64,000 nucleotides of DNA from Sphingomonas sp. (GCF_024508665.1 NZ_JANINP010000006.1:848501-912500); one strand, 5' to 3'; counted from the stretch's first letter, positions 1-11,659 are shown. Numbers and translations: made by a program. The notes: generated by a model from the letters alone, not told the origin.

Positions 1-319
1 GTGCGTTCCAGAAGAAGCGCAAGGTGGCGAGCGTGCGGTCGCGTGCCTGGGCCCGTGTGATCCAGCCGTGCCTGACCCCGATCGGATAGGCGGTGAGTGC
101 GAAACCGGTCGCGGCGATGCTCGAGAAGCTCGGGCTCGGCCAGCGATCGGGCATCAGCCCGTTTGCCGGGTTCGACTGTTCCCAGAAAAAGCGGAACGTT
201 CGCCGCTGGATATCGCCGAACAGATCGCCCGTACGCGCGCGCGACGCGCCGAACGCGGGCAAGGCGGCCGCGCCGAGCGCGGCGCCGCCGGCCAGCAGCA
301 AGTGGCGGCGATCAAGCAT
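1..319 (-). CDS. Secreted glucoamylase-like (GH144-type) enzyme, N-terminal part only
   Basis: Partial gene running off the left edge; 106 codons are visible. It begins MLDRRHLLLAGGAALGAAAL, a twin-arginine-like export signal ending near an alanine-rich cleavage site around residue 24. It continues with QRRTFRFFWEQSNPANGLMP and SSIAATGFALTAYPIGVRHG, which resemble the start of the glucoamylase/beta-1,2-glucanase family (Pfam Glycoamylase, GH144). Family members hydrolyse glucans outside the cytoplasm, and the signal fits that. The ATG lies inside the end of the LacI-type regulator gene (8-bp overlap), so the two are probably translated together. The catalytic part is outside the window, so the substrate cannot be judged. 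Confidence 0.8.
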   Translation of the reverse strand, partial: MLDRRHLLLAGGAALGAAALPAFGASRARTGDLFGDIQRRTFRFFWEQSNPANGLMPDRWPSPSFSSIAATGFALTAYPIGVRHGWITRAQARDRTLATLRFFWNA

Positions 320-1316
320 GGCGGCGGCTGGAAGCGCGGATGACGAGTTCGGGTTTGAGCATTTCGGTGGTCGCTTCGACCGGATCCTCTGACTCGGTGA
401 TCGCGACGAGCTTTTCCAGCGCGCGTTCGCCGAGTTCGGCGAGGTTGAGCGCCATGGTCGACAGCGCGGGCGTGACATATTGCGCGATCGGGACACCGTC
501 GAAGCCGATGATCGCGACATCGTCGGGCGCGCGCATGCCGCCTTCGGCCAGGGTCGCCATGCACGCGACTGCCATCATGTCGTTGGCGGCGAACACGCCA
601 TCGATATGCGGACGCTGGCTGAGGATTTGCCACGCCGCGTCGATCCCCGACGCCTCGCTGAAATCGCCTTCGATCTCGATCCCCGCATCGGCGCCGAGCA
701 ATTCGCCCACCGCCGCGCGGAACCCGGTTCGACGGGCATCGGCGTCGGCATTGCCCTGCGGCCCGGTGACGTGCGCGATCCGCTTGCACCCTTGCGCCAC
801 CAGATGCGCGACTGCTTCCCGCGCACCCGCCAGATTGTCGATCGCGATGGTGGGATGCGTGCCGTCGCTGGCCGCCGCGTTCATGACGATCGCCGGCAGA
901 CCCCTGGGCAGATTGCGGCCGAGGAACTCCGCGTCGAGCTGTGGTGACATCACCAGCAGGCCGTCCACCCGCCCGCGCATCGCCCGGATCGCCAATTCGG
1001 TCTCGTCGGCGCTACCATGCATGTTGGAGAGCAGGAGCTGCAGCCCGCGGCGATGTGCCGCATAATCGATGCCGCGAATGATTTCGGAAAAGAACTCGCC
1101 GAACAAGTCGGGCAGCACGACTCCGATCGTGTTGGAGCGGCCGCGCGACAAGCTGCGCGCGCCGAGATGCGGGACATAATCGAGCGCGCGCGCAGCCTCT
1201 ATCACGCGCTGGCGTGTCGCCGGCGTGACGCTGGCATGATTGTTGAGCGCGCGGCTAGCGGAGGCGACCGACACTGCGGCGCGGCGCGCGACATCGCGAA
1301 TGGTGACGGCCGACAT
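312..1316 (-). CDS. LacI-family transcriptional regulator
   Basis: 334 residues. The N-terminal helix-turn-helix is typical of LacI/GalR proteins (TIRDVARRAAVSVASASRAL), followed by the hinge (RARSLSRGRSNTIGVVLPDL region) and a periplasmic-binding-protein-like sugar domain to the C-terminus. The start chosen is the ATG after GGGGAGGAATGC, a good ribosome site; the frame is open upstream but has no better start. Its 3' end overlaps the glucoamylase-like gene by 8 bp, and the ABC ATPase gene is 108 bp upstream on the same strand. It therefore probably controls uptake and breakdown of a glucan or oligosaccharide. A LacI-type palindrome lies 34-47 bp before the start, suggesting autoregulation. 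The effector is unknown. Confidence 0.92.
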   Translation of the reverse strand: MSAVTIRDVARRAAVSVASASRALNNHASVTPATRQRVIEAARALDYVPHLGARSLSRGRSNTIGVVLPDLFGEFFSEIIRGIDYAAHRRGLQLLLSNMHGSADETELAIRAMRGRVDGLLVMSPQLDAEFLGRNLPRGLPAIVMNAAASDGTHPTIAIDNLAGAREAVAHLVAQGCKRIAHVTGPQGNADADARRTGFRAAVGELLGADAGIEIEGDFSEASGIDAAWQILSQRPHIDGVFAANDMMAVACMATLAEGGMRAPDDVAIIGFDGVPIAQYVTPALSTMALNLAELGERALEKLVAITESEDPVEATTEMLKPELVIRASSRRHA

Positions 1317-1349
1317 GCATTCCTCCCCAATGCGCCGCTTGGTGGCGCG

Positions 1350-1363
1350 TGTAACCGTTTCCA
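1350..1363 (-). promoter_or_regulatory. Candidate LacI-family operator
   Basis: Read on the minus strand the site is TGGAAACGGTTACA, an imperfect palindrome centred on CG. It matches the cre-like pattern TGNAANCGNWNNCA bound by many LacI/GalR proteins. It sits in the leader of the LacI-type gene, so autoregulation is the simplest reading. No binding evidence exists; the call rests on pattern and position. Confidence 0.5.
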
Positions 1364-1424
1364 CGAACTCTTCTAAGCCCCAACGGGGCGCCACGCCAAG
1401 CGGCTTTTTGTGGCCAGATCGGTG

Positions 1425-2531
1425 CTATGCTGCCGCGCGCGGAACGGCGGGCATCGGCCGCGGGAGCGCGCGGCCGTGTTCGTCGAACAAATGCAGCGTC
1501 TCGGGCGCCATCGCGATCCCCAGCGTCTCACTCGCAGGTCGTGTTGGCAGCGAGGCGACCAACGGCTCGGCAAGCCCCTCGATCGCGAGATGGACGTGAT
1601 GCACCGCGCCTAGCGACTCCACCATCCGTATGTCACCGCCGAGCCGGTTGGCGGGACCGTCGCCGGTCAGGCTTTCGGGACGGACGCCCAGCGTCACTGC
1701 AGCGCCCGGAGACAGCGATTCCGCCGCGATCGCGGTCTCGATGAGTTGTCCGCCATTCAATCGGACTGTCGCGCCTGCCGTGCCCCGCCCGACATAGGTG
1801 GCCGGCATGAGGTTCATCGTCGGCGACCCGATGAACCCCGCGACGAAAATTGTGTCGGGCCGTTCGTATAACTCGGCGGGTGTTCCGACTTGCTCGATCA
1901 CCCCATTGTTGAGCACGACGATCCGGTCGGCCAGAGTCATCGCCTCGACCTGGTCGTGCGTGACATAGATCATCGTCGTGCCCAGCGCCTTGTGCAGCCC
2001 GGCGAATTCGTAGCGCATGCGGACGCGCAGCGCGGCGTCGAGATTGGACAGCGGCTCGTCGAAAAGGAATACTTTGGGCTGCCGCACGATCGCGCGGCCG
2101 ATCGCGACGCGCTGGCGTTGGCCACCCGACAATTCCCTGGGCCGCCGGTCGAGCAGATGCGTGATATCGAGCGTCGCCGCGGCGGCATCGACGGCGGCAG
2201 CGATCTCCGCCTTCGACCGGCCGGCAAGCTTGAGCGCAAAGGCCATATTCTCGCGCACGCTCATATGCGGATAGAGCGCATAGGATTGGAACACCATCGC
2301 AATGCCGCGCTCTGACGGTGGCATCTCGTTGACCACGCGACCGTCGATCTCGACCGTGCCCGAACTGAGCGATTCCAAACCGGCGATGCTTCGCAACAGG
2401 GTCGACTTGCCGCAGCCCGACGGCCCGACGAACACGACGAATTCGCCGTTGGCGATGTCCAGATCGATTCCCTTCAAAACCTCGATCGGGCCGAACGCCT
2501 TGGCCGCTTGTCTCAGGCGTACCGTCGCCAT
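1425..2531 (-). CDS. Sugar-type ABC transporter ATP-binding protein (MalK/UgpC-like)
   Basis: 368 residues. Cytoplasmic ATPase of the carbohydrate uptake-1 (CUT1) class: Walker A GPSGCGKST, Q-loop in MVFQSYALYPHMSV, signature LSGGQRQR, Walker B VFLFDEPLSNLD, switch His in YVTHDQVEAM, then a C-terminal OB/TOBE-type regulatory domain from about residue 240. The start follows AGGAGAGCGCG; the 21 upstream codons in frame lack a ribosome site. No permease or binding-protein gene lies nearby, although MalK-type ATPases normally serve such partners. The adjacent LacI-type and glucoamylase-like genes suggest import of oligosaccharides. Genes beyond the left edge may supply the missing subunits. Confidence 0.9.
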   Translation of the reverse strand: MATVRLRQAAKAFGPIEVLKGIDLDIANGEFVVFVGPSGCGKSTLLRSIAGLESLSSGTVEIDGRVVNEMPPSERGIAMVFQSYALYPHMSVRENMAFALKLAGRSKAEIAAAVDAAAATLDITHLLDRRPRELSGGQRQRVAIGRAIVRQPKVFLFDEPLSNLDAALRVRMRYEFAGLHKALGTTMIYVTHDQVEAMTLADRIVVLNNGVIEQVGTPAELYERPDTIFVAGFIGSPTMNLMPATYVGRGTAGATVRLNGGQLIETAIAAESLSPGAAVTLGVRPESLTGDGPANRLGGDIRMVESLGAVHHVHLAIEGLAEPLVASLPTRPASETLGIAMAPETLHLFDEHGRALPRPMPAVPRAAA

Positions 2532-2784
2532 CGCGCTCTCCTGTTGCGGCGGCGCCGCTTTTCGCGACCCTAACCGCACCTCGCGACGATGCAAGGCGTC
2601 GGCGCGACCGGCGATGGCAAATACCAGAGGATCGTTACGTGCAACCCCCGATTGACTCGTTCTAGCGTTGAGTCACGCTGGCGCAGCTCGGGACCATCAA
2701 GACAACGCGGGCTGAACGACGGCGACAGGGCGAGTTCATTGACACTGTGGGATGACCACGGCGGCGTTGACAGGAGTGGGGCAG

Positions 2785-4257
2785 ATGATGACGCGGAAGC
2801 AGATGGGTTCGATGGCCGGCGCGATTTTCGCGCTGTTGACGGGTGTGGCGCTGCCCGGCCTAGCCGCCGCGCAGGATATTCCGCCCGCGGCTGCGGCTGC
2901 GTCCGACGAGGCCTATCGCTATATCGACGACGCTGACGCGCTGCTCGATGCAATGGGGACGTCGCCGCCCGACCACGGTTTCCGCTTCGACGGCATCGAC
3001 TGCTGGGCGTGGTCGATGGCCGATGGCTCGACCATCCTCGCCGAGCCGCTCGGCGACGATTACCGCTATTATATCTTCGCGCCGGGTGACGATTATCCGT
3101 TCTTCGTTGGCGACCGGACTTACGCCTATGGCTTTGATCGCCGGATTCTTGCCGCGGTCTACGGCGACAATGGCGACCTGATCGATCCGTCCGACGATAT
3201 GGTCGACGGCGCGCGATGGCTGTCCGATCGTGGCTTCGACATGAAGCGGGCGATGCAGAATCCCGAGCCGATCTATGCCGGCGACTGGGCCGATAGTATC
3301 GGCTGGTTCGGCGCGATCGAACTGCGGTTCGACAGTTGGCGCAATCGGCCGGGCTGGATCCGCTATCGCGATGGGCCGGGCCGGCTGCATCATCGTGACT
3401 GGCGTAACAAGCTCGGCACGGAATGGCAGAAGCGGCGGCAACGCGCCGAATGGTTCGAACGGTGGCGGCGCGGAGGCTATCGCGGCGCTCCCCAGGGCGG
3501 CGGTAAGTGGGTCACGACGCCGGGTGGCGAGCGGCCAGGTAGGAGGGGCAATCCCGACGCTTGGAAAGGGAAGGGCAATTGGATCGGACGGCCACGGCCG
3601 GTCGCGCCGCCGACACCGGGTGTGCCGGGTACGAAGCCTGGCCGGCCGGGTCGCGGCGACGATACCGGGCCAGGGTTCCCGCGACGTCCACCGCGCTCGG
3701 GCCAGCCGATTCCGGGGCAGCCGATCCCAACCCCGCCCGCTCCGCCGGTGACCTCGACACCGCTGCCCCCGCCGGTGGTCGTCCCGCCGCCGCCAAGACG
3801 CGACGATGCCGGTCGCCCGGCGCGGTTGCCACCGCGGATACAGAGCGACATCCCGACCGCTGTTCCGCCGACGGCGCCCGTGCCCGCCCCCAAGCCGCCG
3901 CCCATTGTGCGCGGCGAGCGCCGCATCGAGCGGCCGATGCTCGTGGTGCCGAAGCCGCCGATGGTCCAATCGGACGCCGGCAAGCCAACCGAGTTGCAGT
4001 CACTGGAACGGCGCCCGATACCCCCCCGAGTTGAGCCGCGGCGCATCCCACCGCCGGCCGTAGTGGCACCGCGACCGAGCTTCTCGCCGCCTCGCACACC
4101 GGTATCGGCCCCACCGCCGCCGTCACCGCCGGCAGCGGTCGCTCCGCCGCCTCCCGCCGCTCGGCCCGCGGGACCGATTTCGGGGATACGCAGTAACGGC
4201 GGAGCGCCGCGAGGTGAGGGCCGGGGCAGGCCGGGGGGCAAGGGTAAGGAACAATAA
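2785..4257 (+). CDS. Exported proline-rich protein of unknown function
   Basis: 490 residues from the ATG after GGAGTGGGGCAG. A signal peptide is clear (MAGAIFALLTGVALPGLAAA, cleavage before QD). Residues about 25-190 form an acidic/aromatic domain rich in D, Y and W (for example DDYRYYIFAPGDDYPFFVGD), then a basic Arg/Trp stretch around 195-250. The C-terminal half is a low-complexity proline/glycine/arginine tail with many PPPP runs, likely disordered. I recognise no family. Export and the tail suggest an envelope-associated or surface structural role, but this is inference. The gene stands alone between the ABC ATPase gene (divergent) and the GCG_CRPN gene. An upstream ATG at 2752 is possible but has no ribosome site. 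Confidence 0.75.
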   Translation: MMTRKQMGSMAGAIFALLTGVALPGLAAAQDIPPAAAAASDEAYRYIDDADALLDAMGTSPPDHGFRFDGIDCWAWSMADGSTILAEPLGDDYRYYIFAPGDDYPFFVGDRTYAYGFDRRILAAVYGDNGDLIDPSDDMVDGARWLSDRGFDMKRAMQNPEPIYAGDWADSIGWFGAIELRFDSWRNRPGWIRYRDGPGRLHHRDWRNKLGTEWQKRRQRAEWFERWRRGGYRGAPQGGGKWVTTPGGERPGRRGNPDAWKGKGNWIGRPRPVAPPTPGVPGTKPGRPGRGDDTGPGFPRRPPRSGQPIPGQPIPTPPAPPVTSTPLPPPVVVPPPPRRDDAGRPARLPPRIQSDIPTAVPPTAPVPAPKPPPIVRGERRIERPMLVVPKPPMVQSDAGKPTELQSLERRPIPPRVEPRRIPPPAVVAPRPSFSPPRTPVSAPPPPSPPAAVAPPPPAARPAGPISGIRSNGGAPRGEGRGRPGGKGKEQ

Positions 4258-4428
4258 TTGCCGCTTGAAAATCCGCTGGGATTTGCGCGCGCTGGCTGCA
4301 ACCTGGGACCGCTAAATTCGTTTCACGCCCGGCGCGATCGGAGGGAAATCCGAGCTCGTGCGTTAGAGACTGGCCCGGCGACGCCGTTTTTGCGCGACCG
4401 GGCGTGTAACAAGAAGTGAGAGGTCACC

Positions 4429-4692
4429 ATGCGTAAGACAATGATCCTGGCTTTGGCTGCCGCCGGCACGATGCTTGCTGCCGCCACCCCCGCCATGGCG
4501 CGCGAAGGATGCGGACGCGGCTGGCACCGCGGCTGGCACGATCGCTGCGTTCCCAACGGACCGCGCTATGTCAATCGCGGCCCCGAGGTCCGGTTGGTGA
4601 TCGGCCGCTATTACCCCAATCGTGGCTATTGGGACGGCCGCCGCTATTGGTGGCATCGCGAGCGCTGGAATGGCGGCTGGCGCTATCGGTAA
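4429..4692 (+). CDS. GCG_CRPN-type small secreted protein
   Basis: 87 residues. Signal peptide MRKTMILALAAAGTMLAAAT with cleavage after AMA, then a mature part that starts EGCGRGWHRGWHDRCVPNGP. The GCG...C.PN pattern is the hallmark of the GCG_CRPN prefix domain found in alphaproteobacterial exported proteins. The rest is rich in Arg, Trp, Tyr and Gly. Function is not known for the family. GAAGTGAGAGGTCACC before the ATG supplies a ribosome site. A strong GC hairpin follows the stop and may end transcription. Confidence 0.85.
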   Translation: MRKTMILALAAAGTMLAAATPAMAREGCGRGWHRGWHDRCVPNGPRYVNRGPEVRLVIGRYYPNRGYWDGRRYWWHRERWNGGWRYR

Positions 4693-4710
4693 TCGATGAT
4701 CTCGGCAGGC

Positions 4711-4729
4711 GGCGCGGCAAAGCCGCGCC
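4711..4729 (+). terminator. Hairpin after the GCG_CRPN gene
   Basis: Perfect 8-bp stem GGCGCGGC with loop AAA, 18 bp after the upstream stop. There is no clear T-run, so an intrinsic terminator is likely but not certain. Confidence 0.45.
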
Positions 4730-4778
4730 GTCGGTCGGCGCTTGAGCGCCGCCGCCCGATCTGATCGCGAGTTTGCTC

Positions 4779-4799
4779 GATCGTAGCGTCGCTACGATC
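4779..4799 (-). terminator. 10-bp perfect palindrome just after lpdA
   Basis: GATCGTAGCG and its complement separated by one base, 9 bp downstream of the lpdA stop on the minus strand. Imperfect outer arms (CTGATCGCGAG type) extend the pairing to about 4761-4811. The position fits the end of the TCA operon; there is no clear T-run. Confidence 0.5.
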
Positions 4800-4807
4800 T
4801 CGCGCGA

Positions 4808-6199
<1,392 letters not shown>

Positions 6200-6204
6200 C
6201 ATTT

Positions 6205-6288
6205 CCTCCGTCGCCCCGGCGGAGGCCGGGGCCGGCCAGCGGGGGAGCGATCACACAGCGACCCCGGCCTGCGCCGGGGTGACGCCTA
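6205..6288. repeat. Short intergenic palindromic element (CCGGGGT type)
   Basis: GC-rich inverted sequence with CCCCGGCGGAGGCCGGGG and CCCCGGCCTGCGCCGGGG hairpins, filling most of the lpdA/odhB gap. Similar sequence appears at 49178-49272. These look like dispersed REP-like elements. Confidence 0.55.
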
Positions 6289-6296
6289 GTATATAG

Positions 6297-7553
6297 TTAC
6301 AGGTCGATCAGAATGCGCGTCGGGTCCTCGATCGCGTTCTTGAGCGCGACCAGGAAGGTCACCGCTTCGCGGCCATCGATCAGGCGGTGGTCGTAGCTGA
6401 GCGCGAGGTACATCATCGGACGCACCACGACCTGGCCGTCGCGGACCACCGGACGGTCCTCGATGCGATGCAGGCCGAGCACGGCCGACTGCGGCGGGTT
6501 GATGATCGGAGTCGACATCAGCGAGCCGAACACGCCGCCATTGGAGATGGTGAAGGTGCCGCCCTTCATCTCCTCCATCTTGAGCGTGCCGTCCTTGGCG
6601 CGTTTGCCGAAATCGCCGATCGTCTTCTCGATGCCGGCGACCGACAATTGGTCGGCGTCACGGATCACCGGCACGACCAGGCCCTGCGGCGCCGAGACCG
6701 CGACCGAGATGTCGGCATAATCGTGATAGACGATCTCTTCGCCGTCGATCTGCGCGTTGACCGACGGCACGTCCTTCAGCGCCATGCAGGCAGCCTTCAC
6801 GAAGAAACCCATGAAGCCCAGCCGGACGCCATGCTTCTTCTCGAACAGATCCTTGTACTTGGTCCGCGCTTCGATCACCGCCGACATGTCGACGTCGTTG
6901 AACGTCGTCAGCATCGCCGCGGTGTTCTGCGCGTCCTTGAGGCGCTTGGCGACTGTCTGGCGCAGGCGCGTCATGCGCACGCGCTCTTCCTTGCGGCCGG
7001 TCGAGGCGGCGACCGACGGGGTCTGCACCGGCTCGGCGGCCGGGGCGGGTGCCGGCGCGGCCGGGGTCGCCGCAGCGGCGAGGACGTCGTCCTTGGTCAG
7101 GCGGCCGTCCTTGCCGGTGCCGCGGACCGTCGCCGGGTCCACTCCGGTTTCGAGCACCGCGCGGCGCACCGAGGGGCTGAGTGCGGCGGGCGTGTCGCCA
7201 GAGCCGGGCGCCTGCTGGCCGGCAGTGGCGGCGGGCGAAACAGCGGAGGCGAGGGTGGGCGCAGGAGCGGCGGGGGCAGGCGCAGGGGCCGCAGCGGGAG
7301 CAGCCGCGGCTGCACCGCCTTCCTCGATCGTCGCCAGCAATGCGCCGACCGCGACATTGTCGCCGACCGCGACCGCGTGCTGGCCCATCACGCCGGCAAC
7401 CGGCGACGGCACTTCTACCGCGACCTTGTCGGTCTCCAGGCTGACGATCGGCTCGTCGGCCTTCACCGGATCGCCCGGCTGTTTCAGCCATTCGCCGACA
7501 GTTGCCTCGACGATCGATTCGCCCAGTACGGGCACGTTGACTTCGGTTGCCAT
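6297..7553 (-). CDS. odhB: 2-oxoglutarate dehydrogenase E2, dihydrolipoyl succinyltransferase
   Basis: 418 residues. N-terminal lipoyl domain with the lipoylated lysine in [14 protein letters not shown], then an Ala/Pro-rich flexible linker (about 80-130), a peripheral subunit-binding domain ([19 protein letters not shown]), a second linker, and the acyltransferase domain ending with the catalytic HRLIDGR and ILIDL. It transfers succinyl groups from E1 to CoA in the TCA cycle. The ATG is preceded by GAGGTGAAG; the GTG two codons earlier lies within that ribosome site and is unlikely to be used. It lies downstream of sucA and upstream of lpdA, giving all three components of one complex. Confidence 0.97.
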   Translation of the reverse strand: MATEVNVPVLGESIVEATVGEWLKQPGDPVKADEPIVSLETDKVAVEVPSPVAGVMGQHAVAVGDNVAVGALLATIEEGGAAAAAPAAAPAPAPAAPAPTLASAVSPAATAGQQAPGSGDTPAALSPSVRRAVLETGVDPATVRGTGKDGRLTKDDVLAAAATPAAPAPAPAAEPVQTPSVAASTGRKEERVRMTRLRQTVAKRLKDAQNTAAMLTTFNDVDMSAVIEARTKYKDLFEKKHGVRLGFMGFFVKAACMALKDVPSVNAQIDGEEIVYHDYADISVAVSAPQGLVVPVIRDADQLSVAGIEKTIGDFGKRAKDGTLKMEEMKGGTFTISNGGVFGSLMSTPIINPPQSAVLGLHRIEDRPVVRDGQVVVRPMMYLALSYDHRLIDGREAVTFLVALKNAIEDPTRILIDL

Positions 7554-7646
7554 CTTCACCTCGTCATCCCAGCTGAAGCCGGGATTTCCATGATCTCATT
7601 CCTGTCGCTCGATGCCCCCCAGCTTTCACTGGAGCGACGAGCGGGT

Positions 7647-10580
7647 TCAACTCTTCCGCGTGCGGCGGATTTCCTCGCGAACGTTATGGCCCAGCGCATC
7701 GGCGACAAGCGCGGCCTGTTCCATCTGGTGCCGCTTGGCGAGGCCGGTGGCGGGCGATGCCGCCGCGGCGCGACCGGCATAGCGCGCGCGCCGCACCTTG
7801 CACTTGGCCGCGGCCAGCGCTTCCTCGATCAGCGGTTCGACGAAGAACCAGTAACCGTTGTTGCGCGGTTCCTCCTGCGCCCAGACGATCTCTTCGAGAT
7901 TGGTCATCCTTTTGACGCGCTCGGCGAGCGGATCGCCGGGGAACGGATAGAGCTGCTCGATGCGGACGATCTGGGTGTTCTTGTCGCCCGCGGCGTCGCG
8001 CGCCTCGAACAGGTCGTAGGCGACCTTGCCAGTGCACAGGACCAGGCGCTTGGTCTCGGTATCCGCTGGCGCATCCGGATCCGACAGGATGCGGCGGAAG
8101 TGGCTGTCGCCCAAGAAATCCTCCGCCTTCGACACCGCGCGCTTGTGGCGCAGCAGCGACTTGGGCGTGAAGATCACCAGCGGCTTGCGGAACGTCCGAT
8201 GCATCTGGCGGCGCAGCAGATGGAAGATGTTGGCCGGCGTGGTGCAATTGGCGACCTGCATATTGTCGCCCGCGCACAGCTGGAGGAAGCGCTCGGGGCG
8301 CGCCGAGCTGTGCTCGGGACCCTGGCCCTCGTACCCGTGCGGCAGCATCATCACCAGGCCGTTGGCACGCAGCCACTTGGCCTCGCCGGCGGCAATAAAC
8401 TGGTCGATCATGATCTGCGCGCCATTGGCGAAATCGCCGAACTGCGCTTCCCAGATCACCAAAGTCTTGGGGTCGGCGAGCGCATAGCCATATTCGAAGC
8501 CGAGCACGCCATATTCGCTGAGTGGCGAATCGAGCACCTCGAAGCTGCCGTGCTCGACACTCCATAACGGCACATATTTGTGCTCGTCATTCTGGTCGAC
8601 CCAGACGGCGTGACGCTGCGAGAAGGTGCCGCGGCCCGAATCCTGGCCCGACAAGCGGACGCCATAGCCTTCCGACAAGAGCGAACCGAACGCCAATGCC
8701 TCGCCGGTCGCCCAGTCGAAATTCTCGCCGGTCTTGAACATCTCGCGCTTGGCGTCGATCACGCGGTTGAGCGCCTTGTGGACCGTCAAGTCGTCGGGAA
8801 TGGTGGTCAGCGTGCGGCCCAGGCTGTCGAACAATTTGCGTTCGATGCCCGTCTCGACGTTGCGGCGCGCGGTCTCGGCATCGGCCGGCATGTGCAAGCC
8901 CGACCAGCGGCCGGCGAACCAGTCGGCCTTGTTTGCCTTGTACGAGGCGCCCGCCTCGAACTCGCCCTCCAGCAAGGTGTCGAACTGGTGCGTGACCTGA
9001 TCGATCCAGGCCTGGTCGACCACGCCCTCGGCGATCAGCCGTTTGCCGTACACTTCGCTGACCGACGGATGCTGACGGATCGCCTTGTACATCAGCGGCT
9101 GGGTGAAGCTCGGCTCGTCGCCTTCATTGTGGCCGAAGCGGCGATAGCACCACATGTCGATCACGATGTCGCGATGGAATTTCTGGCGGAATTCGATCGC
9201 CATCTTGCAAGCGAAGGTCACCGCCTCGGGATCGTCGCCATTGACGTGGAAGATCGGCGCCTGGACGCCTTTGGCGACGTCCGAGCAATAAGGCGAGGAG
9301 CGCGCGAATTGCGGGCTGGTGGTGAAGCCGATCTGGTTGTTGATGACGAAGTGGATGCAACCGCCGGTATTATAGCCGCGGATTCCCGAGAAACCGAGGC
9401 ACTCCCAGACGATGCCCTGGCCCGCGAACGCCGCGTCGCCATGGATCAGCACGGGCAGCGAATGGCTGTGCTCTTCCAGGTCATTGGCGAGCGTCTGGAT
9501 GGCGCGTGTCTTGCCCAAGACTACGGGATCGGCCGCCTCGAGGTGCGAGGGGTTGGCGACCAGCGACATATGGACCTTGATCCCGTCGAACTCGCGGTCG
9601 GTCGAGGTGCCGAGGTGGTATTTCACGTCGCCCGACCCGCCGACATCTTCCGGGTTCGCAGAGCCACCGCCGAATTCGTGGAAGATCACGCGCAACGGCT
9701 TGGCCATGACATTGGCCAGCACGTTGAGGCGTCCGCGATGCGCCATGCCGTAGACGATCTCGTTGACGCCCATCTGGCCGCCATATTTGATCACGCTTTC
9801 CAGCGCGGGGATCATCGCCTCGCCGCCGTCCAAGCCGAAGCGCTTGGTGCCGACATATTTCTTGCCGAGAAAGCGTTCCCACTGCTCGGCCTCGATCACC
9901 TTGTTGAGGATCGCCTTCTTGCCGTCGGTGGTGAACTGGATGGCCTTGTCCTTGCCCTCCATCCGCTCCTGCAGGAAGCGGCGTTCCTCGACATCGGCGA
10001 TGTGCATATATTCCAGGCCGACATTGCCGCAGTAATTGGCGCGCAGGATGTCGACCAACTCGCGGATCGTCGCCCATTGCAGGCCCATCGTGCCGCCGAG
10101 ATAGACCGGGCGGTCGATATCGCTTTCGGAAAAGCCGTAATAATCCGTCTTGAGGTCGTCGGGCAGGTCGTGCCGGATGAGGCCAAGCGGATCGAGCGTC
10201 GCCGCGAGGTGACCGCGGACGCGATAGGTGCGGATCAGCAGCATCGCGCGGATCGAATCACTTGCCGCCTTGACGATGTCGTCCTGGCTGGCCGGCTTGG
10301 CCGCCGGGGCGGCTGCGGGGGCGCCGCCGCGCGCGGGCTTTGGCGCAGGCTCCATCTGGGTCGGGTCGAGCGCCGCGGTCAGGTCGTCGGTCGACGATGG
10401 CGGCCAGGCGGGATTCGCCCAGCTGGCGGTCGACGGGCCGTTCTCCAGCCCCTCGAACCAGCCGCGCCACGACGGCTCGACCGAATCCGGCGATTCCTTG
10501 AACTTTCTGTATAGCGCTTCGACGAACGCGGGCGACACGCCGGCGGCGATGTCGCTGAAATCCAGACCTTCGTAGCCCAT
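7647..10580 (-). CDS. sucA: 2-oxoglutarate dehydrogenase E1 component
   Basis: 977 residues, within the usual range for E1o. Thiamine-diphosphate enzyme that decarboxylates 2-oxoglutarate. The N-terminal segment MGYEGLDFSDIAAGVSPAFV is the E2-docking region, followed by a Pro/Ala linker around 60-100. Central motifs include GMAHRGRLNVLANVM, the TPP-binding HGDAAFAGQG and INNQIGFTT, and the transketolase-like pyrimidine domain with MLPHGYEGQGPEHSSARPER. The ribosome site GGAGAAGTAAG is well placed. It is transcribed after sucD and before odhB. The 193-bp gap to sucD is filled by a palindromic element rather than a recognisable promoter. Confidence 0.97.
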   Translation of the reverse strand: MGYEGLDFSDIAAGVSPAFVEALYRKFKESPDSVEPSWRGWFEGLENGPSTASWANPAWPPSSTDDLTAALDPTQMEPAPKPARGGAPAAAPAAKPASQDDIVKAASDSIRAMLLIRTYRVRGHLAATLDPLGLIRHDLPDDLKTDYYGFSESDIDRPVYLGGTMGLQWATIRELVDILRANYCGNVGLEYMHIADVEERRFLQERMEGKDKAIQFTTDGKKAILNKVIEAEQWERFLGKKYVGTKRFGLDGGEAMIPALESVIKYGGQMGVNEIVYGMAHRGRLNVLANVMAKPLRVIFHEFGGGSANPEDVGGSGDVKYHLGTSTDREFDGIKVHMSLVANPSHLEAADPVVLGKTRAIQTLANDLEEHSHSLPVLIHGDAAFAGQGIVWECLGFSGIRGYNTGGCIHFVINNQIGFTTSPQFARSSPYCSDVAKGVQAPIFHVNGDDPEAVTFACKMAIEFRQKFHRDIVIDMWCYRRFGHNEGDEPSFTQPLMYKAIRQHPSVSEVYGKRLIAEGVVDQAWIDQVTHQFDTLLEGEFEAGASYKANKADWFAGRWSGLHMPADAETARRNVETGIERKLFDSLGRTLTTIPDDLTVHKALNRVIDAKREMFKTGENFDWATGEALAFGSLLSEGYGVRLSGQDSGRGTFSQRHAVWVDQNDEHKYVPLWSVEHGSFEVLDSPLSEYGVLGFEYGYALADPKTLVIWEAQFGDFANGAQIMIDQFIAAGEAKWLRANGLVMMLPHGYEGQGPEHSSARPERFLQLCAGDNMQVANCTTPANIFHLLRRQMHRTFRKPLVIFTPKSLLRHKRAVSKAEDFLGDSHFRRILSDPDAPADTETKRLVLCTGKVAYDLFEARDAAGDKNTQIVRIEQLYPFPGDPLAERVKRMTNLEEIVWAQEEPRNNGYWFFVEPLIEEALAAAKCKVRRARYAGRAAAASPATGLAKRHQMEQAALVADALGHNVREEIRRTRKS

Positions 10581-10585
10581 CTTAC

Positions 10586-10768
10586 TTCTCCTTTCCCTCT
10601 CCCCTTGTGGGAGAGGGAGGGGCCCATCAGGCGTCAGCCTGATGGGAGGGTGAGGGGGCGAGCCGGAGGCTCGCGCGGCGCTTGGGCGCCGCTCCCCTCA
10701 TCCAAGCTCCGCTAGGCAGCAAGCTGCCAAGCTTCGCTATCCTTCTCCCACAAGGGGAGAAGGAGTTA
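10586..10768. repeat. Large intergenic palindromic element between sucD and sucA
   Basis: Outer inverted arms built from CTCTCCCCTTGTGGGAGAGG on the left and CTTCTCCCACAAGGGGAGAAG on the right, with inner hairpins such as CCATCAGGC-gtca-GCCTGATGG and GGCGCTTGGGCGCC. It fills the intergenic gap inside the TCA cluster. Related elements occur at 17351-17450, 44014-44116 and 46757-46895. Confidence 0.65.
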
Positions 10769-10773
10769 CACAT

Positions 10774-11658
<885 letters not shown>

Positions 11659-11659
11659 G

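Noticed and set aside
1377..1389. GCCCC-AAC-GGGGC hairpin as terminator of the ABC ATPase gene
   Set aside because: The stem is only 5 bp and no T-run follows; it may be chance in GC-rich DNA.
2653..2675. TGACTC...GAGTCA inverted pair before the proline-rich protein gene
   Set aside because: Six-bp arms with an 11-bp spacer are expected by chance at this scale, and no regulator is adjacent.
6387..10514. Long plus-strand frames opposite odhB and sucA
   Set aside because: They mirror well-supported genes, have no domains or ribosome sites, and show the Arg/His/Asp bias of antisense frames.
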